DNA from: an uncultured Aquimarina sp.
GTDB taxonomy: Bacteria > Bacteroidota > Bacteroidia > Flavobacteriales > Flavobacteriaceae
Direction: 5' to 3'
DNA: 64,000 nucleotides
NCBI GenBank assembly: GCA_947495425.1
Contig: CANLYR010000003.1
Location: 1 to 64,000, forward strand
Numbering within the stretch: position 1 is the stretch's first letter; each line of letters begins with the position of its first letter. The notes beneath the pieces were generated by a model. It made no database searches, was not told where the DNA came from, and saw only the letters and a program-made list of their open reading frames with translations. Of this stretch, positions 18,709-27,404 are shown in pieces. Position numbers and translations under genes: made by a program.

Positions 18709-18887
18709 GGTTTGTTATGATTTATTCTAAAATATAGTGGGCGAAAATACCATTTTATTGCAATAATACCAATTAAAGATTAAAGAAATAAAGGTTTGTT
18801 TTTATCTCTAAAACTAAATCAGGTTTTTCAACTAATTTTCAAAACATATTCTGTGCAAAATATATCAAAAAAGGGCAGGGAAAAGTG

Positions 18888-20177
18888 TTATTCTTTTGAA
18901 ACAACCTCTAACTCAATAATTTCAATTTTGGTATTAGAGGTCTCAACTATATTGATGATAAACGTATCTATTTTTACTTCATCGCCCTGCTGAGGAATTT
19001 CTTCTGTATGGTTTACAATCATCCCACCAAGGGTTTCATAGTTTTCTCCTTCCGGAAGGTCTAACTTATACGTTTCATTAATATAATCTACTTCTATTCT
19101 TGCCGAAAACCGAAAATGATTGTCTGCCAATTGTTCTTCTATAAGGGCTACTGAATCGTGTTCATCTTCAATTTCTCCAAAAAGCTCTTCTATAATATCT
19201 TCTACGGTAATAATCCCACTAGTTCCTCCGTATTCATCAATAACCACAGCCATGCTTTTATGCTTCTTGGTTAATAGATTAAGTACATCTTTGACAAACA
19301 TAGTTTCTGGCACAAAAATAACCGGAAGTAAAATTGATCGTAGTGATTTAGGTTTTTTAAATAACTCAAAAGAATGTACATATCCGATAATGTCATCAAT
19401 CGTGGTATTAAACACTAATATTTTTGATAATCCGGTATCTATAAATAACGTACTTACTTCTTCTATAGATTGTGATTTTTCTACAGCTACGATCTCTGTT
19501 CTTGGAATCATCACTTCTCTTGATTTTACATCTGAAAAATCTAATGCATTCTGAAAAATCTGGATCTCACTATCAATTTCATCATGCTCTTCTACGGTTT
19601 CCATTTGCTCACTAATATAATCCCCCAATTCTGTTTTACTAAAAGCAAGTTGAACGACATCTCCATCGGTCTTCAAAAACTTCTTCAATACAAAATCTGA
19701 TACCCAAATTACAAATGATGAAATTGGAGAGAATATCAGGTAAAAGACATAGGCAGGAAATGAGAAGGCTTTTAAAAGCGTATTGGCATAGATCTGAAAA
19801 AAAACTTTAGGTAAGAATTCTGCAGTAATTAAAATAACAACGGTAGAAATTAAGGTTTGGGTTAACAGTTTTAGATCTGTTATAAAATAATCGAGTACCC
19901 AATACGCTGAGGGTATGCTAGTGATGAATATATTCATCAAGATTTCACCCATGAAAAAACCATAAATTACTAGTGCAATATTGTTGCCTACCAGCATTGT
20001 AGCAATAAACTTAGATGGTTTTTTTGTCAAACGCTTAAGTAAGTTTGAAATGAAACCTTCTTGCTTTTTCTCTATTTCTATATGAATTTTATTAGAGGAA
20101 ACATAGGCTATTTCCATTCCTGAGAAGAAAGCCGAAAGAATGAGGGAAAATAAAACAACAACAATATGCAAATCCAT
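18888..20177 (-). CDS. CNNM/CorC (HlyC-like) membrane protein with CBS pair
   Basis: Inner-membrane protein of 429 residues of the hemolysin C/CorC group, implicated in magnesium/cobalt efflux or ion homeostasis. Order of domains: CNNM (DUF21) with about four membrane segments (1-190), a tandem CBS domain (about 205-325, starting VMIPRTEIVAVE), the conserved IDEYGGTSGIITVEDIIEELFGEI signature, and a C-terminal CorC_HlyC domain (about 345-425). It is 3 bp downstream of the small membrane protein gene. GldE of gliding motility shares this architecture but normally sits with gldD and ssb, which are absent here. Confidence 0.88.
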   Translation of the reverse strand: MDLHIVVVLFSLILSAFFSGMEIAYVSSNKIHIEIEKKQEGFISNLLKRLTKKPSKFIATMLVGNNIALVIYGFFMGEILMNIFITSIPSAYWVLDYFITDLKLLTQTLISTVVILITAEFLPKVFFQIYANTLLKAFSFPAYVFYLIFSPISSFVIWVSDFVLKKFLKTDGDVVQLAFSKTELGDYISEQMETVEEHDEIDSEIQIFQNALDFSDVKSREVMIPRTEIVAVEKSQSIEEVSTLFIDTGLSKILVFNTTIDDIIGYVHSFELFKKPKSLRSILLPVIFVPETMFVKDVLNLLTKKHKSMAVVIDEYGGTSGIITVEDIIEELFGEIEDEHDSVALIEEQLADNHFRFSARIEVDYINETYKLDLPEGENYETLGGMIVNHTEEIPQQGDEVKIDTFIINIVETSNTKIEIIELEVVSKE

Positions 20178-20180
20178 ATG

Positions 20181-20375
20181 TTAGTTCTTATTATTTGCTT
20201 CAAATCGTTTTCTGAATTTTCTTTTAAAGAAAAACATAAAAATTGCTAACGCCGCAAAAAAAAGGTACAACATACTTTTCCCTCCTTCTTCACCCCATTC
20301 TGCATATGCCTGGTATATAAAAAAAAACATGATAGCCAAATAGGCATATTCAAAAAATCTAAATACTTTCATCAT
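20181..20375 (-). CDS. Small two-helix membrane protein
   Basis: Protein of 64 residues (or 63 from a second Met) with two hydrophobic helices (YAYLAIMFFFIYQAYAEW and MLYLFFAALAIFMFFF) and a strongly basic C-terminus (KRKFRKRFEANNKN). It is tightly packed between lptC (9 bp) and the CorC-like gene (3 bp), which supports it as a real gene. I do not recognise a family with a known function. Confidence 0.75.
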   Translation of the reverse strand: MMKVFRFFEYAYLAIMFFFIYQAYAEWGEEGGKSMLYLFFAALAIFMFFFKRKFRKRFEANNKN

Positions 20376-20384
20376 AGTAATGTG

Positions 20385-20942
20385 TTATTCTTCAATAAAC
20401 ATGACTCCATCGTTACTTCTTGAATTCAAGATAGTAAAATCTTGATTAGCATCAAAACCGTCTGCTTCATTAATTGTGCCGTCGGGCAAATAGCTTTTGT
20501 ATGGATAATCTGTAAATATCCAATTAATATTTTGGTCCCAATATAATTGTTCTGCTTGTAAATGTGTGCTGTCTGCAGTTTTTATATCTACATTGCCTCT
20601 CATGTCTATTAGCCCAGTTTGCTTATAGGAAATTGCATAATCCGAAGTCACTACACTTACTTTGCCATCTTTATCAATAATATCTAATATGATCCCTTCT
20701 GGAAACTCATGATATCCAAAAAATTTGTTTGTAAAGTCTAATACTTTTGGTGTTTTGAGCACTGCTGTAAGCCTTCCTGAATCAGTGTATTTGAGATTTA
20801 CTTCAAAAGCTTCAGCGATTGGCGCTTCATTAGACGTAAGATACTGCTGAGTATTCGAATTTTTGGATTGACATGAAAAAAACATTGTCACGACTAATGC
20901 CGTGACAATGTTTACTATTATATTATAATTTTTGGATCGCAT
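20385..20942 (-). CDS. lptC: LPS export system protein LptC, lipoprotein form
   Basis: Predicted periplasmic component of the Lpt lipopolysaccharide bridge, 185 residues. The N-terminus has a lipobox FFSC rather than the transmembrane anchor of enterobacterial LptC, which is normal in Bacteroidota. The body has the repeated beta-strand pattern of LptC/OstA folds (VTSDYAISYKQTGLIDMRGN, ADSTHLQAEQLYWDQN). It overlaps the TPR gene by one base and belongs to the coaX-ppiD run, a common flavobacterial arrangement. Confidence 0.85.
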   Translation of the reverse strand: MRSKNYNIIVNIVTALVVTMFFSCQSKNSNTQQYLTSNEAPIAEAFEVNLKYTDSGRLTAVLKTPKVLDFTNKFFGYHEFPEGIILDIIDKDGKVSVVTSDYAISYKQTGLIDMRGNVDIKTADSTHLQAEQLYWDQNINWIFTDYPYKSYLPDGTINEADGFDANQDFTILNSRSNDGVMFIEE

Positions 20943-22312
20943 TATAGCTTTGGTACTCTTACAGTCTCACCAATCCAGCAACCGATACTAACAGAGGTAA
21001 CACCTGGGTTATTGAAAATATCAGTTTTTGAAGGTGCTTTTGCTTTATAATTGGCCGCAGTTTTAGAGGCCGTAGATTTCAAACTTGGATCTACTTTACC
21101 GGCTCTTCTAGCATAATTTTCTGCCAACCAATACACCGCTCTTTTACTAAAAACATCTGTACCACATCCGTTTGCACTTGATGCTATCATACTAGCAATT
21201 CTAAGGTAAGCAATCCCTAAAGAAGGCTTGTATTTCAAAGCTTTTCTATAGTAAGATCTTGCTTTTGCTTTGCTCCCTTGCTTTTTCATCACTTCACCAA
21301 TCTTAAAATACACTTTTGCTTTATCACTCGCTTTTGTTTCTAATTCGGCTGATTGATTAAAATATTTCAACGCAGTTGCAGTTTTTTTATCCTTTTTAGC
21401 CAAAATTCCTAAATAATAAGCTGTTTTTGCAGAAGGTTCTAATTTATGTTGAGACTCTACTAGCTTGAAAAACAAAGGATCGTCTGTACATTCTTTGGCA
21501 TACATTCTTCTTGAAGCACTTTTTACCCAATTGATGTCAACTTTTTTGGTTTCGAATTGCTCGTTATATAATGGAATTAGATTTTTACAATCTGCTAATT
21601 CTCCTAGTTTTTGGTTTACACCAGCTTTTACCTTACTAAAATTCGACAGTATGATCTCTGATCGCTTGAGTGTTTTCTTTTCTTTACTCGACAGTGCTGT
21701 GCCTGCTTCTTCTTTTTCGGTAAGTACTGCTATTTTCTCTGCTTTTTTACTTTCTTGATCTTCTATTTTCTCAATAACTTCATCATACAGATCAAAAACG
21801 TCCTGTAGCTCTTTTTTACTTTCACCATGAAGATCTACAAGTAATGAAAAATAGGTATATACGTTCTTTGGATTATCAAAATTTTCTTTGTCCTCGGTCC
21901 ATGCTTTCTGAAATTCTGCAAATTGGCTTTCTTTTGTACCTATTTTATTATCGTACATGATCTGACCAATATTAGAATGCATATCTCCTATTTTTGTTTT
22001 CCCAGGAAAATACTGAAACCGCTCTTTCCAAATGGTAATCTTCTCATTGGCAAGCGTAGTTTTTTCTGCGTCAGTAGCTTTCTTATATTTTGCTTCTAAT
22101 AGTTTCTGTCCAAATTGATAGGTCGCTACACTATATGTAGGGCATTCTTTTCTTACTTTCCACAAAGGCTCTTCTGCCGCATCATAATTCTTTACTTTTG
22201 CATGCTCATAAGCAATAGAAGCTGTAGTAGCACAATCTGTAGCTTGCGCACTTACATTTGCAGTACCCATAACTAATCCCATTGCTACAATAGTTAAAAC
22301 TTTAGTATTCAT
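20942..22312 (-). CDS. Secreted tetratricopeptide-repeat protein
   Basis: Exported protein of 456 residues with a signal peptide (MNTKVLTIVAMGLVMGTANVS, cleaved near AQA). It contains helical repeats with clear TPR units near the C-terminus (AYYLGILAKKDKKTATALKYF, KVYFKIGEVMKKQGSKAKARSYY, each split by a few residues). The end SIGCWIGETVRVPKL is not TPR. Its position between an outer-membrane barrel gene and lptC suggests an envelope assembly role, not proven. Confidence 0.8.
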   Translation of the reverse strand: MNTKVLTIVAMGLVMGTANVSAQATDCATTASIAYEHAKVKNYDAAEEPLWKVRKECPTYSVATYQFGQKLLEAKYKKATDAEKTTLANEKITIWKERFQYFPGKTKIGDMHSNIGQIMYDNKIGTKESQFAEFQKAWTEDKENFDNPKNVYTYFSLLVDLHGESKKELQDVFDLYDEVIEKIEDQESKKAEKIAVLTEKEEAGTALSSKEKKTLKRSEIILSNFSKVKAGVNQKLGELADCKNLIPLYNEQFETKKVDINWVKSASRRMYAKECTDDPLFFKLVESQHKLEPSAKTAYYLGILAKKDKKTATALKYFNQSAELETKASDKAKVYFKIGEVMKKQGSKAKARSYYRKALKYKPSLGIAYLRIASMIASSANGCGTDVFSKRAVYWLAENYARRAGKVDPSLKSTASKTAANYKAKAPSKTDIFNNPGVTSVSIGCWIGETVRVPKL

Positions 22313-22329
22313 AGCTGTAATAATTGTAT

Positions 22330-23574
22330 TTAATTAAATTTTATTTTCCTAAACCATTTATCATTTAATGACAAACTTAGAGAGATATTAAAGAACTCTT
22401 CTTTAATTAATCCAAAATCTGTTGTTCCTCGCTGACCATACTCAAAACCTATATTGGCATTTGAGAATAATCTCCCAACTGGTAACCCTACTCCAAAAGA
22501 TATGCCAAACTCTTCAATAGTGTTCCCATCGATATTTAATCCTGTATCTTCATACCGAAATCCTGCCCGATATACAACGCGACTGAAATACTTGGTTAGA
22601 GAGTTGTATCTCGGGATATAAAAACCTCCTAGTTTAAATTTTGAAGCGCTAGTATACTCAATATTATCCTGAATAAATAACGTATTAGAAAATTCTCCTG
22701 TATCTGTATACACATATTCTGCTCCGACAAACCATTTTTTGGGTTGCCCTATACCACTTCCTAACTTAAATTCGGAAGGTAACTCTATATCTTGATCATC
22801 AACCTGTACATCTTCTCGTTGCACAACCCCCTCTTGACCACCGTCATTAACAATCACAGTGGCAAGCTCTCTGGTGTTTTCTGATTCTACATCAAATGAA
22901 GGCGTTGATACAATGGATGCTGATAGTTCTAATTTTTCAGATATCATGCTTTTGAATACTAATCCAAGAGACAGGCTGAATGCTGATAAATCTGAACTTG
23001 TGATCTCTCTAGTATCAAATTGCACATCGGGTTTACTTAATATAGCTTTGTTTTCGATAGTTCCGAAATCATAATTAAAATCCAAACCTATGCTTAGATT
23101 TTTATTAACTTTAACCCCGGCAGCCAAAAAAACTTTGTTTAAACCTCCTTTACCAACAAACCGACGTTCTTGGTCATTTTCATCGACAGCATTAAGTTCG
23201 TACCCTACGGATGTAACAGGAATCACTCCAAAACCAAAACCAAATTTACCTGCGGGAATACCAACGGCAAGATAATCTAACGAAGCATTCTCTCCTGAAG
23301 AAGATTCATTGGCATTACTAATCGTAAAATTACTATATGATGTACCTACCGTATATGTTGTAAGTTGTAGTTCTCCAAATGATGCGGGATTTTGAAGATT
23401 TAGATGTATACTATCAGCCATAACACTCAACCCCCCCATCGACCTGTTTTCTACCGTTCCTTTGAACTTCTGAATTCCTAATCCATAAAAAGAATATGGG
23501 GAAAAAGTTCCTTCTTGAGCATTAGATATTATGCAAACAAATACTAATACGATTACTAAAATCTTCTTTATCAT
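22330..23574 (-). CDS. Outer-membrane beta-barrel protein of unknown function
   Basis: Exported protein of 414 residues with a signal peptide ending near SNA-QEG. The sequence has repeating amphipathic strands, a signature near the start (FSPYSFYGLGIQKFKG, NRSMGGLSVM) and a FadL/porin-like look. It ends in a charged tail rather than the usual aromatic C-terminus. It overlaps the coaX stop by 4 bp (ATGA-type), so the two are coupled. The barrel call is based on pattern only. Confidence 0.7.
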   Translation of the reverse strand: MIKKILVIVLVFVCIISNAQEGTFSPYSFYGLGIQKFKGTVENRSMGGLSVMADSIHLNLQNPASFGELQLTTYTVGTSYSNFTISNANESSSGENASLDYLAVGIPAGKFGFGFGVIPVTSVGYELNAVDENDQERRFVGKGGLNKVFLAAGVKVNKNLSIGLDFNYDFGTIENKAILSKPDVQFDTREITSSDLSAFSLSLGLVFKSMISEKLELSASIVSTPSFDVESENTRELATVIVNDGGQEGVVQREDVQVDDQDIELPSEFKLGSGIGQPKKWFVGAEYVYTDTGEFSNTLFIQDNIEYTSASKFKLGGFYIPRYNSLTKYFSRVVYRAGFRYEDTGLNIDGNTIEEFGISFGVGLPVGRLFSNANIGFEYGQRGTTDFGLIKEEFFNISLSLSLNDKWFRKIKFN

Positions 23575-24302
23575 TTACTATTATTAAAAGCTAAAATGTA
23601 GTTTAATCCTTCTAATAAAAAATTAGAAGTGGCAAATATGCTATTTTTTAATCTTTTAGACAAAAAATGTACATCTCCTCCGGTTAAAATAACTGTTAAA
23701 TCAGGGTAAATGTTGCAATAATCTTCAATTACTCCATTTATTTCGTGCAAAACTCCTTTTACCACACCAGAATGAATCGCTTCTTCAGTCGTGTTACCAA
23801 TATGATGTATGGGGTCTTTTAACTCTAATAGTGGTAATTTTGCAGTAAAATCATTTAAACTACGATATCTAAGTCGTATTCCCGGCGCAATGGCTCCGCC
23901 AAGATATTCTTCATTTTTATTTTTAAAATCATAAGTAATACAAGTTCCTGCATCAATGATCAATGTATTTTTCTTCGGAAATTGATCTACTGCTGCTGCA
24001 ACTAAGGCCAATCGATCAATCCCCAAAGTTGTTGGGGTTTTATAAAGATTATTGAAAGGCATCTTTGCCAAATGATCAATTACAAGGGTGGTAAACGATT
24101 TTTTTATGTGTGTTACAGTATTATTTTCGATATCAGAAACTGAAGAGATAACAGCATCAGTGATGTGCGGATAGTCTTTTTTTATCTTATCTACTACGTT
24201 CTTAAAATCAGATTGATTAACAACATCTTTATATAGGATTTTTGATGCATCAAAAACCCCAATTTTTGTAAATGTATTCCCTATATCAATGACAAGATTC
24301 AT
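23571..24302 (-). CDS. coaX: Type III pantothenate kinase
   Basis: Catalyses the first step of coenzyme A synthesis, ATP-dependent phosphorylation of pantothenate. At 243 residues it has the normal length of CoaX. ASKHA motifs are visible: the phosphate loop DIGNTFTKIG (5-14), the pantothenate region TLGIDRLALVAAA (about 92-104), DAGTCITYDF (about 117-126) and GGAIAPGIRLR. It is the first gene of the minus-strand run that continues through the barrel, TPR and lptC genes. Confidence 0.95.
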   Translation of the reverse strand: MNLVIDIGNTFTKIGVFDASKILYKDVVNQSDFKNVVDKIKKDYPHITDAVISSVSDIENNTVTHIKKSFTTLVIDHLAKMPFNNLYKTPTTLGIDRLALVAAAVDQFPKKNTLIIDAGTCITYDFKNKNEEYLGGAIAPGIRLRYRSLNDFTAKLPLLELKDPIHHIGNTTEEAIHSGVVKGVLHEINGVIEDYCNIYPDLTVILTGGDVHFLSKRLKNSIFATSNFLLEGLNYILAFNNSK

Positions 24303-24354
24303 GTCCTTTTTTGTAAGCTGCTAAAGTACGAAACGATTTTTTTAATTTTTTCTT

Positions 24355-24384
24355 TTGAGTATTAAAAAAAGCGTTCTATATTTG
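24355..24384 (+). promoter_or_regulatory. Bacteroidota promoter for tRNA-Phe
   Basis: TTG (24355-24357), a 19-bp spacer and TATATTTG (24377-24384), an excellent match to TTG-N19-TAnnTTTG. It ends 16 bp before the mature tRNA 5' end. Confidence 0.8.
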
Positions 24385-24400
24385 CATCCGCTTACAACAA

Positions 24401-24473
24401 GGTGCCTTAGCTCAGTTGGTAGAGCAAAGGACTGAAAATCCTTGTGTCCCTGGTTCGATTCCTGGAGGCACCA
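24401..24473 (+). tRNA. tRNA-Phe (GAA)
   Basis: A 73-nt cloverleaf: acceptor arms GGTGCCT and AGGCACC, D-arm with AGCTCAGTTGGTAGAGC, anticodon stem AAGGA/TCCTT with loop CTGAAAA giving anticodon GAA, T-arm with TGGTTCGATTCCTGG. Discriminator A73 is followed by CAT, so CCA is not encoded. Confidence 0.97.
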
Positions 24474-24489
24474 CATCTTGAAAGTGAAA

Positions 24490-24517
24490 CCCTTAACATT
24501 TTTGTTAAGGGTTTTTT
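24490..24517 (+). terminator. Rho-independent terminator after tRNA-Phe
   Basis: Perfect 8-bp stem CCCTTAAC / GTTAAGGG with loop ATTTTT, followed by six T. It lies 17 nt after the tRNA 3' end. Confidence 0.9.
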
Positions 24518-24582
24518 GTTTACTATAACTTAACTCCCCAAACAATTTGCTTAGGGTCTTTTATTTTTTTTCAATCTAATAA

Positions 24583-24747
24583 TTAAGGTGTTAAATCTTC
24601 TACGATTGGACAAGTTTTGGTTCCCGACAAGCCCCCGTAAATTTTGTGTAATCCTCCTCTTACGGTATTAACCTCGGTTAGTTTAGCTACTGTCCATTTT
24701 TCTATTTTTAGTTTGTCTGAAGTTGATTGTTGTTTTTGTTTTTTCAT
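24583..24747 (-). CDS. Putative RiPP (class I lanthipeptide-like) precursor peptide 1
   Basis: Short peptide of 54 residues starting MKKQKQQSTSDKLKIEK. The leader pattern KLKIEKWTVAKLTEVNTVRGG is typical of Bacteroidota natural-product precursors (GG-leader peptides and class I lanthipeptides: K-L-x-x-x-K-x-T-V-A-K-L, then GG at 31-32). The core after GG has a second GG, several Thr/Ser and a single Cys46 (SGTKTCPIVEDLTP), enough for one thioether ring. A paralogue with the same MKKQKQ start lies 302 bp upstream on the same strand. No LanB, LanC, radical SAM or ABC exporter is in the window, so this pair is orphan here. Modification is inference. Confidence 0.65.
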   Translation of the reverse strand: MKKQKQQSTSDKLKIEKWTVAKLTEVNTVRGGLHKIYGGLSGTKTCPIVEDLTP

Positions 24748-25048
24748 AATGTTAGAGATGATTAATAAATTCTATGTATCCACATAAATTTGTTTTATAA
24801 AATTAGCAAAGAACTTTGGGGCAAGCCCACGAGGCATTTGTAAGAAACTGAATTTTTGATTTCGAGGCTAGCCTCGGAACATTTAAATCTCGATCATCGA
24901 GTACAGTAAGAAACTAAGCAGCATCTAAACTAAACTCGCTAAAATACTTGTGACAAAGTACCTTCTAAACTTTCTTCGATACTAAAACTGACCTACATAC
25001 TTGTGAGTTGTAAAGCATTTAAGTATTTTTAGATATTCTACTACATGA
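24748..25048. other. Gap between the two RiPP-like precursors, mostly dispersed repeat copy B
   Basis: The 301-bp gap holds repeat copy B (24806-24905). The rest is AT-rich and shows no further peptide ORF that I could support. Confidence 0.5.
24806..24905 (+). repeat. Dispersed intergenic repeat, copy B
   Basis: Second of three copies. It carries a perfect 14-bp palindrome CGAGGCTAGCCTCG (24863-24876) and the 3' hairpin CTCGATCATCGAG (24889-24901). It starts with caaagaac and contains GGCATTTGTAAGAAACTGA, nearly identical to copy C. Confidence 0.75.
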
Positions 25049-25192
25049 TTAACGAAGTAATGGTGATGTTGGACAACCATTAGATAATGATATTCCTCCC
25101 CCCTTTATAGTTTTTGTATCAGTAAGCTTTGTAATTTTTAATTTTTCTAAATCTAGAGTATTAGAAACTAATTTTTGTTTTTGTTTTTTCAT
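25049..25192 (-). CDS. Putative RiPP (class I lanthipeptide-like) precursor peptide 2
   Basis: Peptide of 47 residues starting MKKQKQKLVSNTLDLEK. The leader LKITKLTDTKTIKGGG ends with a GG(G) motif at 31-33. The short core ISLSNGCPTSPLLR has one Cys40 with nearby Ser and Thr. Its leader aligns with peptide 1 (LKI-K-T-K-LT-x-x-T-x-GG), so they are paralogues with diverged cores. It lies downstream of the TPR/AraC regulator gene on the same strand, 127 bp away. Too short for default ORF calling, it would be missed in many annotations. Confidence 0.65.
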   Translation of the reverse strand: MKKQKQKLVSNTLDLEKLKITKLTDTKTIKGGGISLSNGCPTSPLLR

Positions 25193-25319
25193 CGAGTAAA
25201 GTATTGTAATTTCTATAAATATAAACAAAACCCTTGTTTTTTACATAGCTCTATTGTCCAGATTTATAAATCTCAACTCATATATACTTTAAACTAAAAG
25301 AGACACACAACCATATTTT

Positions 25320-27026
25320 TTACTTATCAATTTGTTTAATAAAATATGATGGATATAATCCTGTTTTCTTATAAAATGCTAAAGAGAACGACTGCGCTGT
25401 ATTAAATCCAACTTCATTGGCAATGGTCTTGATCTTATAGGATCTGAATTTTTTTTCATTAGTAAGTTTATGTATGGCTTCTTGAATTTTTAGATCATTT
25501 AAATAATTTGCAAAGTTTATTTGTTTTGTTTCATTGATAATTTTTGACAAATAACTACTATTAGTATGCAACTCTTTAGCCAAGGTATTCAATGTGTATT
25601 TTTGTTTCAAAAAAATTTTTGATTCTTCAAAAGCTCTTAATCTTTCCAAAACTTCTTTCACTAACTCCTCTGGTAAATCTGTGTTTTTAGTGGCTATAAC
25701 TAACTTTTTTTTATCGTCGTCTTTTGACTGATCATTTTTTGCTTGATTAATTATAGATTGAAATCGTTTTTTATAAACTCTGTTTTTTTTGAGAATAGAA
25801 AAGACAATAGTTATTAAGATCAATATTATTCCAACAAAAATTATGAGAAGCTTTTTAGAAAAAAAAGTATTTTTATTTAATTTGTCAATTAATTGGTTTT
25901 TTTCATCCAAAAGTTCTTTCGATTCATAATTTCTTATGATCTTATTTGACAAGGATTTATAGTTATATTCCAGTATACTATCAAATCTTAGCAAAGAATT
26001 GATATGTTTTAATTGATTTTTATTATCATTTTTAGATTTGTAATATGTTATCAATACGTTATAAGTATCTATTAGTTCAGGAGTTATATCTTCAATTTCA
26101 TTGAGAATACTATCTACTTTTTTAAAATGCGAAATGCCATATTCTATACCTTTAGTCTGAACTAAAGATTTACCCGTGTAATAATTACAAATAGCTAGAC
26201 CAATTTTATCTTGACTGTTATTAGCTATTAATTGCTTTTCAGCTTTTGCTAAACTATCAATTGCAATTTTGTATTTTTTTTGGAAATAAGAATTTATCCC
26301 CGATTGTAATACAAATAAGTTATACATATTTAAATCATTTGTTTTCAATGTCTCTTTAATTCCTTCATTTATTTTTATTTCGGCAGAATCTAATTTCTTA
26401 TTGTATATATATGATTCTGAAAGTGCATATAGCCCTCTATTGTATCGTTTATCTTGATATTTCAGATTTTTATCTAAAAGATAATTGACATAGTCTCTAA
26501 ATATTACTAAAGCCTCATCTCTTTCTCCTAATTGATTTTTTATTAGTCCAACATTAAATTTCAAGGTGAGGTATTCCATCTGACTACCGCTTTTTTTTGC
26601 ATACTCAGAAGCAATCATATATTGATTAAAAGCTTTTTTATATTCAGCTGTACTAAAGAATAGATTCCCTTTTAATTTATATGCTACTCCTGGATACTCT
26701 TTATGAACCAAATTCTTAGTGAGGCTAATTATTGTATCCGTGTACAGCATAGCCAAATTTTTATCTTCTATAGAGGCTAAAAAATAATATCCATCGGCGA
26801 TTTTTACGGTATCTCTATCTCGTTTTGCTTTTCCTAAATAAGTTTTTGCGTAAACTCTAGCCAGATTGGGAGCATTGGCATTCTCTCTAAATTTATCTTT
26901 TAATTCTTGAAAAGTTTTCAGCTTGAGGGAATCATGGCCTATCTCTATAACACTACTTGGCGTTTGGCTGATGCAATGCTGACTCATAAACATCATGAAA
27001 AGAAGAGAAAATAAAATTTTATTCAT
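25320..27026 (-). CDS. Membrane-anchored TPR sensor with AraC-type DNA-binding domain
   Basis: One-component membrane regulator of 568 residues. It has a signal peptide (to about 20), a TPR-rich region predicted outside the membrane (about 40-380, with units such as GVAYKLKGNLFFSTAEYKKA and VLQSGINSYFQKKYKIAIDS), a single membrane helix (about 392-412, LLIIFVGIILILITIVFSIL), and a cytoplasmic AraC-type double HTH (about 478-565, TLNTLAKELHTNSSYLSKII and IKTIANEVGFNTAQSFSLAF). Such proteins are frequent in Flavobacteria as regulators of unknown signal. It directly precedes the RiPP-like precursor 2 gene, so it may control the peptides. Confidence 0.88.
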   Translation of the reverse strand: MNKILFSLLFMMFMSQHCISQTPSSVIEIGHDSLKLKTFQELKDKFRENANAPNLARVYAKTYLGKAKRDRDTVKIADGYYFLASIEDKNLAMLYTDTIISLTKNLVHKEYPGVAYKLKGNLFFSTAEYKKAFNQYMIASEYAKKSGSQMEYLTLKFNVGLIKNQLGERDEALVIFRDYVNYLLDKNLKYQDKRYNRGLYALSESYIYNKKLDSAEIKINEGIKETLKTNDLNMYNLFVLQSGINSYFQKKYKIAIDSLAKAEKQLIANNSQDKIGLAICNYYTGKSLVQTKGIEYGISHFKKVDSILNEIEDITPELIDTYNVLITYYKSKNDNKNQLKHINSLLRFDSILEYNYKSLSNKIIRNYESKELLDEKNQLIDKLNKNTFFSKKLLIIFVGIILILITIVFSILKKNRVYKKRFQSIINQAKNDQSKDDDKKKLVIATKNTDLPEELVKEVLERLRAFEESKIFLKQKYTLNTLAKELHTNSSYLSKIINETKQINFANYLNDLKIQEAIHKLTNEKKFRSYKIKTIANEVGFNTAQSFSLAFYKKTGLYPSYFIKQIDK

Positions 27027-27404
27027 ATTGGCTATTAGAGTGATTCAATTTTTTTATTTGTGACTATGCATTCAAATCTCATAGTTAAATAAACAAGATA
27101 CCAAAATAATGCTTTATGTTAAATAAATATGAATGCTGATTTCTCATTTTTACTAAAGAAATTGTATCGTTTCTGATCAATAATCATCCAAATAGATCAC
27201 TTTCATAAAATTAAATTCAAAAAAGATAAAATCTTAAAAAAATTTACCATAATTTACTGTTAATTAACAAATTATACAGGATTCATGGTATATATTTTGA
27301 CATTATTTATTAAATAAAAAATAACAGATTTGTATTTCATTTAACGATTTAATTACAAACAAAACAGCTTTTATTCCTTAACTTAATATCTAAAATATGG
27401 TACG
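27027..27404. other. Divergent intergenic region, AT-rich
   Basis: A 378-bp gap between the TPR/AraC regulator (minus) and the secreted unknown protein (plus). It is very AT-rich. I saw no good TAnnTTTG promoter, hairpin or peptide ORF in it. Confidence 0.4.

Noticed and set aside
18888-20177. GldE gliding motility assignment
   Set aside because: The domain layout fits but gldD and ssb neighbours are missing, so only the CNNM/CorC family call is supported.
24342-24545. A 67-codon frame on the minus strand over the tRNA
   Set aside because: It is antisense to tRNA-Phe and its terminator and has no protein-like features.
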